Source of the DNA: Prinsepia uniflora
Taxonomy: Eukaryota > Streptophyta > Magnoliopsida > Rosales > Rosaceae
DNA length: 64,000 nt
Assembly (NCBI GenBank): GCA_032719365.1
Contig: CM064873.1
Location: forward strand, 47,220,332 to 47,284,331
Direction of reading: 5' to 3'
Numbering within the stretch: position 1 is the first letter of the stretch; every line of letters begins with the position of its first letter. This document shows positions 20,431 through 32,275 of this stretch, piece after piece. A model generated the notes under the pieces. The model made no database searches. It was not told the DNA's origin and was given only the letters and a program-made list of their open reading frames with translations. A program made the translations under genes and the position numbers.

Positions 20431-21696
20431 CTGCCCTCCCGCGGGTCGACCCGAACGTCTGCAACCGGGTCGCCGTGACCCGCGGCTTGACCCGGCCGGT
20501 TCTCCCAGCTCCGGCCACCATTTTTCCTCCCGTTTGTCCCATTCTACTCCTCTCAACCTAACCTAAAGATCCATGGCCCTAACAACTAAGAACACCCACA
20601 AAAACCATACCTTCCAAGTTCATCAATGGCGGCCGTGACTACCTCCGCCCTTCACGGCCGTTACAGGCGACCTCAGCCTTCGAAAACAATCCTAAAAGAA
20701 CCCTAAGACCTCTAGGAACATTTCCCAATCCCTAGATTCGATTAAAACACAACAAAAATCAATTTTCAATTTTTGAAAGAAAACTCACCCACGGTTTCTC
20801 TCTCCCCGCCGTGTCCTCCGCCGTGGCTAGCCGTGGCCTGCCTTCCTCAGCCTCTTTCCACCACCTCACGGTCATGTCCACCTCGCACAAGCAATGAATG
20901 GTGATGGTGTGTGTGTGTTTTGGGTTTTTGAAGAAAATGAAGAAAATGGAGGATTTTGGGTTATGGGGGGTTTCGGGTGGTAAGGAATAAAGAAGAAGGA
21001 GATGGCTGATGAGAGAAGGAGAGATTGATGGTGAGGATTAAAAGGTAGGGTTGAAATGGATGGTTAAGATTAATAGTTGTTAGGTTAAATTATAAAATAA
21101 TTAAAATAATAATATTTAATTATTTAGATCCACATTTTGGGGAATCAAAGCAATGGGATGAGTGACACTTGTCACTCATCCATGGGGCCCACCAAAATAT
21201 CCACCCAACCAGATTTCGCTGAAACGTCCCCGTCTCGAAGTTCGTGCATAGTGAAATCGAACTTCCGTGACCCATAACTCTCCCGTTTGAAATCCGATTT
21301 CAGTGTGCCGCCTGCCTATGGATTCGTATCGTCCTTATCTACGTAACGGTCTTCGGCCCTCGGCCATCGGACCTCCCGGTCAAAAAGTCAACATTTGACC
21401 CCTTTTATCCGAAATTACCAAAATGCCCCTAAACTTCCGAACGTCATAACTTCCTCCTCGAACGTCGGAATTGAACGTGCCACCTGTCTATGAACTCGTG
21501 ACGTCACGAACTACGTCACGGTCATCGGTCAAAGTCCATTTGACCGCCCGATTGAAAAGTCAACGTTTTGCCACCATCAGGGGCAAAACGGTCATTTCGC
21601 ATCATTCGTCCGATTTCGCTCTACTAATCACTGATTAGCCTCACTAATCGTGATTAGTCACTAATCTAATCTAGGAATTTGGGACGGGTCGTTACA

Positions 21697-24547
21697 ACCT
21701 TCCCTCCTTAATTAATTTCGTCCCCGAAATTCCAACCGACCTAATCTAACCGTTCTTCCCTCCTTAATTAGTTTCGTTCTTGAAACTCCACTATCCTGAT
21801 TCCACAACCACCTCGTGGAAAGTAGAATCGACCGCAAAACACGTGTACACTAGTACACCCACTAGTCAACATAAACCTCGTTTGTAACTAGACGTACCAC
21901 TAACGCTCTCGTCATATCGACTACATTCGACCACGTCGAATGACAGAAGTCGTACGCTCCGAACTGATCCCACTTGTCAGATCTACCGTTTCGCTGACAC
22001 AACCAACTAGACGGTTCCTTGCTCAACCACTAACTATCCTGACGTCTGCTCCCACTGGGAGTCATCAGACCTCACACCATGATCCACGCTGACACATCCT
22101 ACAAACTGTCAGTACTTGACAGTCGTCAGTCGAAAACTAACACTATACTCCCTCGTGGTTACACTAACCACCAACGGACCCAACCAGGAGTAAACACTTA
22201 CCCACAAAGCATTTCACTCAATCTGTGTGTAACTAGACCCATCAGATATACCATGACCCAATGCACAGTATCCAACGTCCAGTCCACGACCCCGACTAAT
22301 CCAATGGTATCGGAACCATGCCGACTACCAACACGTTCTCCAACGTACCACTGGTATAACCTATATACCGTCATCAGACATCCCAAGTCTGCCCGGTGTC
22401 GTACCTTGAACAACGAACAAGGCACGTACATCTACCCATCAATCAGCCTACAACCACCTAGGTTGTAGTCAATCACGTTTCAATTATGGAGTCTATTTGT
22501 CCAATCCAGTATTAGACAAATCGAAACTCCGACCCATTATTTATTTCCAAATCCGAATCCGAATCCGCAATTTCGTAAGAAATCCCAAATCCAAATCTAG
22601 AAATCATATCCATAATCATGTCCAAATTCGAATCCAAAATCATTATTCCGTAAGCTAGCATTTGGAATAACCATTCCGAACCCAAATCCATAAAGGAAAA
22701 TCTACAGTCAAGCTCTAGACTCAAATCCTGAATCGTCACCCAGAATCCGATTCCAAAACCCAAATCCAGAAATCCTCTTTCAAGTTCCAAAATCAAATCC
22801 TGAATCGTCATCCAGAAATCTGATTCCAAAACCTGAAATCTCGTTCACGTCTACCTAGACGCACCATATCCGAACCTATCGGATACCTGTTCAACCGATC
22901 ACGACCACACTATCGATTGACTTCATAGGGAAGCCAATCACAACACTCAACACAACACTAGGTCAGACAAAATCCGACCTCGTTAGACACCTACTCATCG
23001 GACAACTACTCAGGCGAGTAATAAGCCATATGGGACTTACCTCGAAAAGAAGTTCAGTCCCATCATGCTTCACTCAACATCCAAATAAGAGTAATAAACT
23101 CTCCACCTATCTGGATACTCAAATCACGATCCAGATCCAACACTACGTCAACCGACCATAGACGTCACGATCGAGGATCGTCTCGCCAACCAAAGTCCTA
23201 GACCATTTCCCACATCTTAAATAGATTAGTCTACGACGAGACACGCCGAGACTGTGGGTTCTCACTGATTACCTCGTATCGATCCTTGGCATTCCACCGT
23301 GGAAAACCAAGAATGATCGAATAATCCATCCTACGTGAATGCAAACAACACTCGCTGCACTCACCACGTCATGTAACCTAACATCGTCTGCCACCAAGTA
23401 GAAAATGAGAAATCTCAGTCACCTAACTTCGATATACTCACTCAACCTGATGACCCAAGACAATCACGGGTCCACCAACCAATACACGATTAGTGTACTA
23501 GTGGCAACCAACAACATCAATAACATCTACATCCTCTACCACCATCAATTATGGTAGAACCTGAGAAGTCACCCAAAACGACTTCGACATACCCGTTACC
23601 AATGCGAAAAACCCGCATTCCACTCGTCACCTCATTCGCAACCTCTCGCGATTCCGAAGTTCCAACAAGATTGGAAACAACATACCCGGACATCAACCAC
23701 GTGTCCCCTAACCAGTTTAACTCTATCTGAGTTCCACTCCTGAACCACAGATACCGAACATATGCCCATTACGACGGAGTCACACCCCGATCCGTATCTC
23801 ATCGTCATCACGATCACCGGCCCCAATACCAGCGCTAGTACCAGCACCACGCACTACACCAAAACTAGTGTCAGTATCAACACGCCGTGTGCAAAACTGA
23901 CACCCTGGATCTCCGCTCATACCGAGCGACGATCCCGTACCTCTGCTCGAATAGGAGAAACTCTGTCTCCCTCGTACCCAACAACTCTGGGTACAGTCAC
24001 CCTGACAACTCATACGAGAAAAGGAAAACGTTCCCCGAACGTCCCCGATCCCCAACTGCGAAAAGCAGTAATATCAACAACCTGACCGACCCCGCGGTCT
24101 TGACATCGTAAAAACGTCAATCCAATCCTACCGACAATCCAACTAGGATTCCCCGAAACCGACCACTAACTGCCGACCGCAGTAAATCCATTTAACTCAA
24201 CATAATCTGACCATCTAATGGTCACACTCCTAACCAGTCATCGGAATCGATCCTACGACATCGTGAAGACGATCCCAACTAACCGTCTCACGATCCAAAA
24301 CTCTAACGTAATACTACGTTAAGCCTTCCGTAGGGTTCCACACTGCCAACCCTGACAGAACCATGGCAACCCCGGCATCGAGTGCCGAACCAAGGCTTGC
24401 CAATCCTACTAACTATCGTACCGGCACCCCGACAATCAGGTTGACCACGAACTGCAGCCCCTTGAGATATCACATCCTCGACCTGCGTACATACTCCAAG
24501 AGCTACATGGTTGCTCGAATAGAGACAACCCCGCTCTGATACCACGT
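21697..24547 (-). other. Interior of the LARD-like element, no genes recognised
   Basis: Contains the purine tract (complement of 21697-21709), then about 2.8 kb without a supported gene. Between about 22530 and 22860 the phrases AATCCGAATCC, TCCAGAAATC and TTCCAAAACC recur, resembling repeats inside other LTRs of this window. Both strands have frames of 70-130 codons, none with zinc-knuckle, protease or RT motifs. Confidence 0.6.
24533..24544 (-). other. Primer-binding site of the LARD-like element
   Basis: TGGTATCAGAGC on the minus strand, three bases from the 5' LTR, identical to the primer site of the Tekay element. Confidence 0.9.
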
Positions 24548-27500
24548 TGACAGGACCCATTCCAATCCCCCCGGGATTAGTGCGGGATGACCCTGCTCCC
24601 GTCTGACACGAAGTGTCAGACAAGGGATAATTTCGACCTTTGCCCTCCCGGGCTATCAGAGTACGCCAGGATCCGGAGGAGGCATGTGATATCTCGGTCT
24701 CTGCTACAGTCCACATCCGATGTCAACCTGAAGGGCAGTCAAAACATTAAAAACTGTGAGTGGACAAAACAAAGAGTTTATAAAAACATTTAATAAGGAA
24801 GACATTTGTACCCTCCACTAAAAAGCATGCATGCATTCGAAAACCATTTATCCAAAACAACCATATGTGGGACTAAGCCCAAAGCAGATATAAACTAAGG
24901 TCGAAAGGACCACAATAAAAACGACCATACGGGCCACTGCCCAAATCCTGTGCACACCTGTACACACCACATATCATATATCATATATCCATCACATACA
25001 TATATATAAGTCACACAACCAATCCTGTCACGGTATCCAAAGCCACGCGCGCGCTACCCGGGTCTCAATCCGAGTCATCTCGAGGTCAAGGTCAATGTCC
25101 GTAGACCACTGACCCTACCCGAGGTAATAGTAATCATAGCCTTCCTGAGAGTAAGGAACCCAACTGGGGGGTGACTCCACTCAGTCGGTGCTCCGTGACT
25201 ACTCCGGGGTCCACCCAGGCCAACGACCCTCCCCGGAGAAGATAGTAGAACATGTAAAGGAAGGTAGACGAACATATATATACATAACATAAACATTCAT
25301 GACCGGTTCCCCTGAACCGTCATGATCCATAATATCCATAATCAGGTAACATGCCGGTTCCCATAAACCGTCATGTACCGTAATAACATAACCAGGTAAC
25401 ATGCCGGTTCCCATAAACCGTCATGTACCGTAATATCCAACAAGGGTTCATGTCGGTTCCCATAAACCGTCATGAACCACGATACCATAACAAGGGTTCA
25501 TGCCGGTTCCCATAAACCGTCATGAACCTGGGAATCCATTTAAGGTTCCCTGACCTGAAATCAAAACCGTAAAGTGACTTGGGTCTCGTACCCGAACATA
25601 GGACATCAGTTGGGCACCGTGCCCGATATCTGAGGTCATATGCCCGAGACAAAACCAAATGGGTCTCATACCCGAGATTATCCTTGTGAAATCCAAATCC
25701 AGTTCATTTAAATCAATAAAGAAATACAGACCCATATAAGCACCGTATGAGGCCGAAACCTCGAAATACGTGCTTATACGTAACCACATAGAAATGCACC
25801 CATGGCATCATCAGACAAGTAATAAAACATATAATAAACATTTATGCATGCAACAATTTAGAAAACAAGGTCCACTCACAGACCGTCCGAGCTGCCGCCT
25901 CGATTTGCGTGCCATACGGCTCCCCGAGCCGATCACCGTCACCGGGACTCCCAAACCTGTCCAAATCGTAATAGAAGGTTACTAACTACTTAATTAACCT
26001 CCTACCAAAGCCCCGTAATTTTCCCATATTTTTAACTATTTTTAATCCCGAACCTAAACCTTCCGATGCCCCGAAACATATCGAGACGGTGTCCGATCGA
26101 CACGAAACCAGTCCCAAAATGTTCGTTACATCGAATAGATGATTTCGTATGTTGGAACCTTCCCCAGATTCCCTGTCACGCGCCCTCACGCGCCGCCTGA
26201 AGTGGCTGCGCGTGGGCTTCACGCGCCAGCTACAGTACCCGCTGACGTCATCGCTGACGTCAGCATGACGTCATCTGACAGCTGTCAGGTCTGACATGTC
26301 AGACTCTGACATGTCAGACTCTGACAGGTGCCACGTGTCAAGCTCCCATTGGTCCACGTCACTGTGCTGTCAGTGCCACGTGGCAGTCTGACATGTGCCA
26401 CGTGTCATCACGGCACTGGTCCACGTCAGTGCCACGTGTTAGCCTCTGATTGGGCCACGTCACTGACATGTCAGTGCTGACTGTGCACTGACATGTGACA
26501 CGTGTCGCACTCCTATTGGCCCATTTTCTGACATGTCAGCTGACATTGTCAGATCTGACAAGGCTGACGTCATCGCTGACATGATGACGTCAGCAGGATG
26601 ACGTCACCTGTCATCCCTGCCCTCCCGCGAGTCGACCCGAACGTCTGCAACCGGGTCGCCGTGACCCGCGGCTTGACCCGACCGGTTCTCCCAGCTCCGG
26701 CCACCATTTTTCCTCCCGTTTGTCCCATTCTACTCCTCTCAACCTAACCTAAAGATCCATGGCCCTAACAACTAAGAACACCCACAAAAACCATACCTTC
26801 CAAGTTCATCAATGGCGGCCGTGACTACCTCCGCCCTTCACGGCCGTTACAGGCCACCTCAGCCTTCGAAAACAATCCTAAAAGAACCCTAAGACCTCTA
26901 GGAACATTTCCCAATCCCTAGATTCGATTAAAACACAACAAAAATCAATTTTCAATTTTTGAAAGAAAACTCACCCACGGTTTCTCTCTCCCCGCCGTGT
27001 CCTCCGCCGTGGCTAGCCGTGGCCTGCCTTCCTCAGCCTCTTTCCACCACCTCACGGTCATGTCCACCTCGCACAAGCAATGAATGGTGATGGTGTGTGT
27101 GTGTTTTGGGTTTTTGAAGAAAATGAAGAAAATGGAGGATTTTGGGTTATGGGGGGTTTCGGGTGGTAAGGAATAAAGAAGAAGGAGATGGCTGATGAGA
27201 GAAGGAGAGATTGATGGTGAGGATTAAAAGGTAGGGTTGAAATGGATGGTTAAGATTAATAGTTGTTAGGTTAAATTATAAAATAATTAAAATAATAATA
27301 TTTAATTATTTAGATCCACATTTTGGGGAATCAAAGCAATGGGATGAGTGACACTTGTCACTCATCCATGGGGCCCACCAAAATATCCACCCAACCAGAT
27401 TTCGCCGAAACGTCCCCGTCTCGAAGTTCGTGTATAGTGAAATCAAACTTCCGTGACCCATAACTCTCCCGTTTGAAATCCGATTTCAGTGTGCCGCCTG

Positions 27501-27882
27501 CCTATGGATTCGTATCGTCCTTATCTACGTAACGGTCTTCGGCCCTCGGCCATCGGACCTCCCGGTCAAAAAGTCAACATTTGACCCCTTTTATCCGAAA
27601 TTACCAAAATGCCCCTAAACTTCCGAACGTCATAACTTCCTCCTCGAACATCGGAATTGAACGTGCCACCTGTCTATGAACTCGTGACGTCACGAACTAC
27701 GTCACGGTCATCGGTCAAAGTCCATTTGACCGCCCGATTGAAAAGTCAACGTTTTGCCACCATCATGGGCAAAACGGTCATTTCGCATCGTTCGTCCGAT
27801 TTCGCTCTACTAATCACGGATTAGCCTCACTAATCGTGATTAGTCACTAATCTAATCTAGGAATTTGGGACGGGTCGTTACA
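24548..27882 (-). repeat. 5' LTR of the LARD-like element
   Basis: 3335 bp. Minus-strand reading starts TGTAACGACCCG and ends GGTCCTGTCA. It is 15 bp longer than its partner because of an extra GACATGTCAGACTCT unit near 26296. Inverted arms: 25870-25881 and 24754-24765. The ERSE-II/bZIP cluster is at about 26233-26615. Confidence 0.93.
26233..26615 (-). promoter_or_regulatory. ERSE-II-like / bZIP / G-box cluster, 5' LTR of the LARD-like element
   Basis: Counterpart of 20062-20430 in the LTR that would drive transcription. ERSE-II-like motifs are intact at 26348-26358 and 26449-26459; the middle one has decayed to ACTGGTCCACG near 26415. TGACGTCA and CACGTG sites are mostly preserved. Confidence 0.7.
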
Positions 27883-27887
27883 AATAG

Positions 27888-28867
27888 TGGACCGGTTGAC
27901 TAAATCAGCACATTTTCTGCCTGTACGTGAGACGTACAAGCTAAACCGTTTGGCCCAGCTATTCATTAATGAGATCATCCGACTACACGGTACCCCAGAG
28001 TCGATCGTGTCGGATCGGGATCCGCGTTTCACATCCAGATTTTGGAGGAGTCTGCAAACTGCCTTAGGTACGAAATTGCACTTCAGTACGGCATTCCATC
28101 CTCAGACCGACGGGCAGTCTGAAAGAACAATACAAACTCTCGAGGACATGATGAGAGCCTGTGTGTTGCAATTCCAGGATTCGTGGGCTGATCGATTGCC
28201 ATTGATGGAGTTTGCCTACAATAGCAGCTACCAGGCGAGTATAGGGATGGCACCCTATGAGGCACTGTATGGTCGACAGTGCAGAACACCGGTATGCTGG
28301 ATGGAGATCGGAGAAAGAACTGCAGTGGGGCCGGATCTGATGGATATGACCCAGGAGACAGTTCGGGTTATTCGGGAGAGATTGAAGGCGGCCCAGGATC
28401 GTCAGAAAAGCTATGCGGATCGACGGATCCGAGATTTAGAGTTCGAGGTTGGTGACTTCGTCTTTTTAAAGTTATCGCCGTGGAAAGGGATTCTTCGATT
28501 TGGACGACGTGGGAGATTGAGTCCCCGTTATATCGGACCATATGAGATTGTCGAAAGGATTGGTCCGATGGCTTACCGTTTAGCACTACCTTCGGAGCTT
28601 TCCCGAGTACATGACGTGTTTCATGTATCGATGCTACGGAAGTATCTTCGGGATGACTCTCATGCACTGCCAGAGCAACCACTGGAACTGATGACAGATT
28701 TGAGTTTCGAGGAACGGCCAGTGCAGATTCTGGATAGGAAGGAAAAGGTCTTAAGAAACAAGACGATTTCTTTGGTTAAAGTACTATGGCGGAACCACGA
28801 GGTGGAGGAAGCGACGTGGGAGCCTGAGGAGTTGATGAGGGGGCAGTACCCATACTTGTTTGAGTAA
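27888..28867 (+). CDS. Integrase C-terminal part and chromodomain-like tail of the Tekay/Del element
   Basis: Continues the Pol frame exactly where 14929-18376 breaks off; the split codon is G at 18376 plus TG at 27888-27889. From the first Met of this piece, the second catalytic Asp is residue 43 (VSDRDPRF) and the catalytic Glu is residue 79 (DGQSERTI), the DD35E spacing of integrases. A GPY/F-like block (RYIGPYEIVERIG) and a chromodomain-like end (VKVLWRNHEVEEATWEPEEL) follow. Chromodomain tails steer integration by binding chromatin. Stop is TAA at 28865-28867. Without the 9.5-kb insertion the two parts add up to 1476 codons with no internal stop, so the polyprotein gene was intact when it was hit. 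It has no start of its own in this position. Confidence 0.93.
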
Positions 28868-28889
28868 ATTTCGAGGACAAAATTTCTGT

Positions 28890-28902
28890 AAGGAGAGTAG
28901 GT
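28890..28902 (+). other. Polypurine tract of the Tekay/Del element
   Basis: AAGGAGAGTAGGT directly before the 3' LTR, the expected plus-strand primer. The stretch before it (TTTCGAGGACAAAATTTC) is typical of plant gypsy elements. Confidence 0.8.
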
Positions 28903-31523
28903 TGTAACGACCCGAACCGAGAATAATAATATTTTAATGTAAAAAGACTGTTTTACCCTTGGGGGGGAAACTTTGACTTTTGGCTCGGGAAATAATGTGG
29001 ACTTTGACCCATGACTATGACGTAGATCGGGACGTCACGAATCCGTAGACAGGCGGCACGCCGAAATCGGAGTTCGTATGAAGAAGTTATGGTCAAGGAA
29101 GCATTTTAGCGGAATTTACGAACCGAGAACAACGAAATAAAATATTAATTTATTACGAAAATCCGTGCCAACCTAATATTTAAATCAAACCGATGGATTG
29201 GTGACAAGTGTCACCCATCCAAGGCCACACTATTCCAATAAAGCAACTTACACTATTTAGCACATTTTTATATTCATTATTTTCCCTCCAATTGTTCCTA
29301 GCCTTTGGATCTGCTGCTCAAGTGAATCTTGTCCCTCCATTTCCATTTGCTTTCCTTATTCATGCACGATCATCCTCTGTCCGTTTCATTCAAACACACA
29401 AACACACATACAGCCCCCCTCACAAAACCGTGCATTTCTTCCATTTTCTCTCCATCCAAACACACGAACCAGCCATCCTCTTCGCACCAAACGACCACCC
29501 ACAGCACCACCATCATCTGGTCTTCACAACCCGCGCAACCACCAGCCACCACCGGCCCCTTTTCCAGTCCGAAATTCCGTCCAAAAAGCACGACCCGAAA
29601 CCTCAAGGAAGCGGGTCCAAGAAGCAAACCTCGATAACCACCTCACCTCGACGCGGGAGGAGCTCCAGTCTGCACCGTGGGGATCGTAGGAGCTTAACTG
29701 GACGACGGCAAGGGCTACGGCGGCGTGACGGCGGCGGTAAGACCCAAAACCCGACAAGCCCGTTTTCATTCCCTGTTCGACCCGACCGTTTTTAATGATT
29801 AGAAATTGATTGTTAGGTGATAGACATGTCCTAGGGTGAGAGACGAGTCGTTTGGGACCGGGTTGGACGACGGAGACGCCGTGGATCACCGGGGACGACG
29901 ACCGGACCGTGACCGTGAGTTTCAGAGACATTCTGGTGAGTTTCTTCCCACTTTCTTCTTATTTTGAGGTTGTAGAACCATAGGACAGACCTAGACGAAC
30001 CCCTAGGGATCAACCCCGTCGAAAATGGTGGCCGGAATCGTGCGGTGGAATCGGGTCAAACCGTGGGTCGACGGCGACCCGGTTCCAGTCAAACGGGTCG
30101 ACCCGGTACTGTAGCACTGATGACGTCATCATGCTGACGTCACTTCTGACGTCATCCTGTCAGATGTTGTCAGACCAGGGACCAATCAGAACGTGCCACG
30201 TGTCACCTGACAAGTGTCAGTGATGACGTCATGCTGACGTCAGCATGACGTCACTGCTGACGTTAGCGGTACTGTAGCAGCGTTGACCCACGCGTTGACC
30301 AGGCGCGTGGGGGCGCGTGCGAACAGTGATTTTGGTGGGGCCGGTACCATTTTCAAGGTTTCGACGATACGGATCCAATGGAGGTGGTTTCGTGTCGATC
30401 GGAGATCGTTATGTTAGCCAAAATGGGGTTTGAAGCACCGGGAATAGTGCCCGGGATGCGTTTTTGAGGCGGATCTGTTCTAGAGTCTTGGTATTGATAT
30501 TATAGGGTCCTTAAGTAACCCTCAGGAATAATAATACAGGTTTATTGAGATCGTTGAGCAGCAAGGACCGAGTGTGAGTGGGCTGTTTGATTTATAAAAG
30601 GCTTGCATGCATAAACTGTTTTACTATTTCCACTGATGAGTCTTATAAACTGCTTATATATGTTATTACAATGTTTTGGGCATGAGACCCGTCTGGATTA
30701 TATGTGGATTTTGTTTGGGATGTCCGGGGGACATAGGGTAAACTATACTGTTATTGTACTGTACTTTCCTACCTGTGTATATTGTCTCCTCCAGGGAGGG
30801 TCGTTGGCCTGGGTGGACCCTGGAGTAGTCACGGGGCTCTGACTGAGTGGAGTTGACCCCCGTTGGGCTACTTACTCTCAGGAAGGCATGTTCATATACC
30901 TCGGGCAGTGACCGGGATACCGGGAGCTGATGTACCTAGAGAGTCTCGGGTGTGAGACCCTGAGTGGCAACGCGTAGCCTTAGAACCGTGACATCATTTG
31001 GGTTGGGTTTTACAGTGCACTGATATGTTAGTTTCACCTTACGATTATTATTGTGGTTCATTTGTTATGATTTCATTGTAATATTATGTTTTCACTGCAT
31101 GCAAGATTTGAAAAACTGAGGGGTAAAACCTTATGATTATTTTATTATTAAATTGATTTCTAAACTGTTATTTTTGGCCCACTCACCCTTGTTTTACTGA
31201 CCCCTCCAGACCCTGACACGGCAATAGAGGAGGAGGATCCGGAGGAGGAGGAAGAGGTTTAGTTTGCCTAGCTGTGCACCTGTACACCCACTTGTGGGTA
31301 GGTTGAGCACCGAATAAATGTACTCTGACTAGTGTGCTCACATGTTGTATTTTACTTTCCCTTGTCTGACAATATCACTTTAAACACTGTGTTTGTACGT
31401 TATCTATCTATGTGAGTCTCCGGTTTTTATTTAAGGGTACTTTTGGTATGTTTAGAGTCATTGTCAGACGGGAGCGGGTCACGTCCCCGGGTGGTCCCAG
31501 TGGGATTGGGACGGGTCCTGTCA
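28903..31523 (+). repeat. 3' LTR of the Tekay/Del element
   Basis: 2621 bp, uninterrupted, TGTAACGACCCG to GGTCCTGTCA. It lacks the solo LTR, so it serves as the empty-site reference for that insertion (single ATCAT near 29369). Inverted arms lie at 30574-30583 and 31177-31186; TATAAAAGG is at 30593-30601. Confidence 0.95.
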
Positions 31524-32156
31524 GTAAACCTAAATTTCTTGTAGTGGATATGTTGTTTCATACTTTTTGAGCTTTGTTTATTAAACTATTACTAGGTTAT
31601 TTGTTTCAAAACTTTCTGGAAATGAGATGCTCCGATTTACTTAGAATGACATTCATCTGCAAATGTTGTTAAGTTTCTATGGAAAATGCTTAATCGGCTG
31701 AATGATTTATCTTCATCTGGAAAACATGTTGCTTTTATTATTATGTTCATATTGTGTTCTCATTCATCCTTCAAATATCTATCTTAATATGTTTTTTTTG
31801 TTTGTTTTCTTAATTTTCATTTAGATCCTACTTCATGCTGCTCAGTTGGCTCCATACGTCGTTATTGTCCACTTAGTTCAACCTGCACCACGTTTGGTCA
31901 TTCGTTGAGGTTTGCTTCACTTTTAGTTCGCAATTCCTTATTCATAATTCCACTATACAACTACATTAAATTTAACTGTTTACAATGTACTTAATAAACA
32001 TCTTACGTTTTTTTAATGCATTCAAATGTTAGTTTATGATAAATTCGAATCCTCATTATGATGAATGGTGATAAACAATCACTTCGGTTTCCTACTAAAT
32101 TTATATAAAATTTAATTCCATATTTTTATTCATATTTTTTAAACATTCAAAAATCC

Positions 32157-32176
32157 CGTGCGGGTACCATTGCTAG
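32157..32176 (+). mobile_element. Possible Helitron 3' terminus
   Basis: A short GC hairpin (CCCGTGCGGG) is followed 10-12 nt later by CTAG and a T, in otherwise AT-rich DNA. This is the layout of plant Helitron 3' ends (hairpin, then CTRR before a host T). I could not find the matching 5' TC end, so the extent is unknown; it may lie beyond the CACTA insertion or outside the window. Confidence 0.4.
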
Positions 32177-32203
32177 TGATTACTATGACTCCCCACAACT
32201 AAC

Positions 32204-32275
32204 CTGATGCTTGGATCACCGGTAGGTCTATACGGCATCCACCATTTCTCCATCCGCCTCAGATTGGTCAAGATT
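32204..32275 (-). other. Candidate exon fragment, unidentified gene
   Basis: On the minus strand, TTGACAG precedes and GTTAGT follows. The 72 bp between is open and reads ILTNLRRMEKWWMPYRPTGD and on. Together with 35008-35172 it hints at an old minus-strand gene here. I do not recognise the protein. Confidence 0.3.

Larger units (their letters stand above)
18377..21696 (-). repeat. 3' LTR of the LARD-like element
   Basis: 3320 bp. Inverted arms: 19699-19710 and 18583-18594. A perfect 9-bp stem with a GAA loop lies at 18430-18450. The bZIP/ERSE-II cluster is at 20062-20430 and the family minisatellite at 19130-19360. Confidence 0.93.
18377..27882 (-). mobile_element. Large non-autonomous LTR retrotransposon (LARD-like) inside the Tekay integrase
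   Basis: 9506 bp flanked by AATAG (18372-18376 and 27883-27887). Direct LTRs lie at 24548-27882 (5' in element orientation) and 18377-21696 (3'). On the minus strand an initiator-Met primer site follows the 5' LTR and a purine tract AAGGAGGGAAGGT precedes the 3' LTR. The 2.85-kb interior has no gag, RT or integrase; the longest frames are about 130 codons and match nothing I recognise. The LTRs share termini and several blocks with the Tekay LTR, so this is probably a parasite of Tekay/Del-type machinery. LTRs are nearly identical except for a 15-bp repeat expansion near 26296, so it is young. Confidence 0.93.
9318..31523 (+). mobile_element. Ty3/gypsy chromovirus, Tekay/Del type, with nested insertions
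   Basis: Bounded by TGTAACGACC...GTCCTGTCA LTRs and flanked by GTAAA (9313-9317 and 31524-31528). It carries an initiator-Met-type primer site (14820-14831), one long gag-protease-RT-RNase H-integrase frame ending in a chromodomain-like tail, and a purine tract before the 3' LTR. Very long LTRs (2.6 kb) plus a chromodomain-like C-terminus fit the Tekay/Del clade. Two later insertions interrupt it: a solo LTR at 9790-12662 in the 5' LTR and a 9.5-kb element at 18377-27882 in the integrase. Without them it would be about 9.8 kb. LTR sequences are close (a few differences per 100 bp at most where I compared them), so it is fairly young. Confidence 0.95.
4336..31546 (-). mobile_element. CACTA (En/Spm-type) DNA transposon, interrupted
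   Basis: Ends are CACTACAAGAAATT (4336-4349) and its exact inverse (31533-31546). The 3-bp duplication GAT lies at 4333-4335 and 31547-31549. Its own sequence is 4336-9317 plus 31529-31546, about 5.0 kb; everything between is a gypsy element with further insertions. Short motifs of the type GCCCTAC/GTAGGGC crowd both ends of the remaining DNA, like the subterminal protein-binding repeats of CACTA elements. Only a broken fragment of an element protein is visible (4907-5454, minus), so it is non-autonomous. The minus strand is assigned from that fragment. Confidence 0.9.

Noticed and set aside
22079..22468. A 129-codon frame in the interior of the LARD-like element
   Set aside because: It is opposite to the element's own strand and has no Gag or Pol motif. 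I checked for zinc-knuckle, protease and RT signatures and found none.
29208..29795. A 195-codon plus-strand frame in the Tekay 3' LTR
   Set aside because: The same frame is interrupted in the 5' LTR, and the sequence is a CA/CCA-rich non-coding LTR stretch. No start context or family resemblance.
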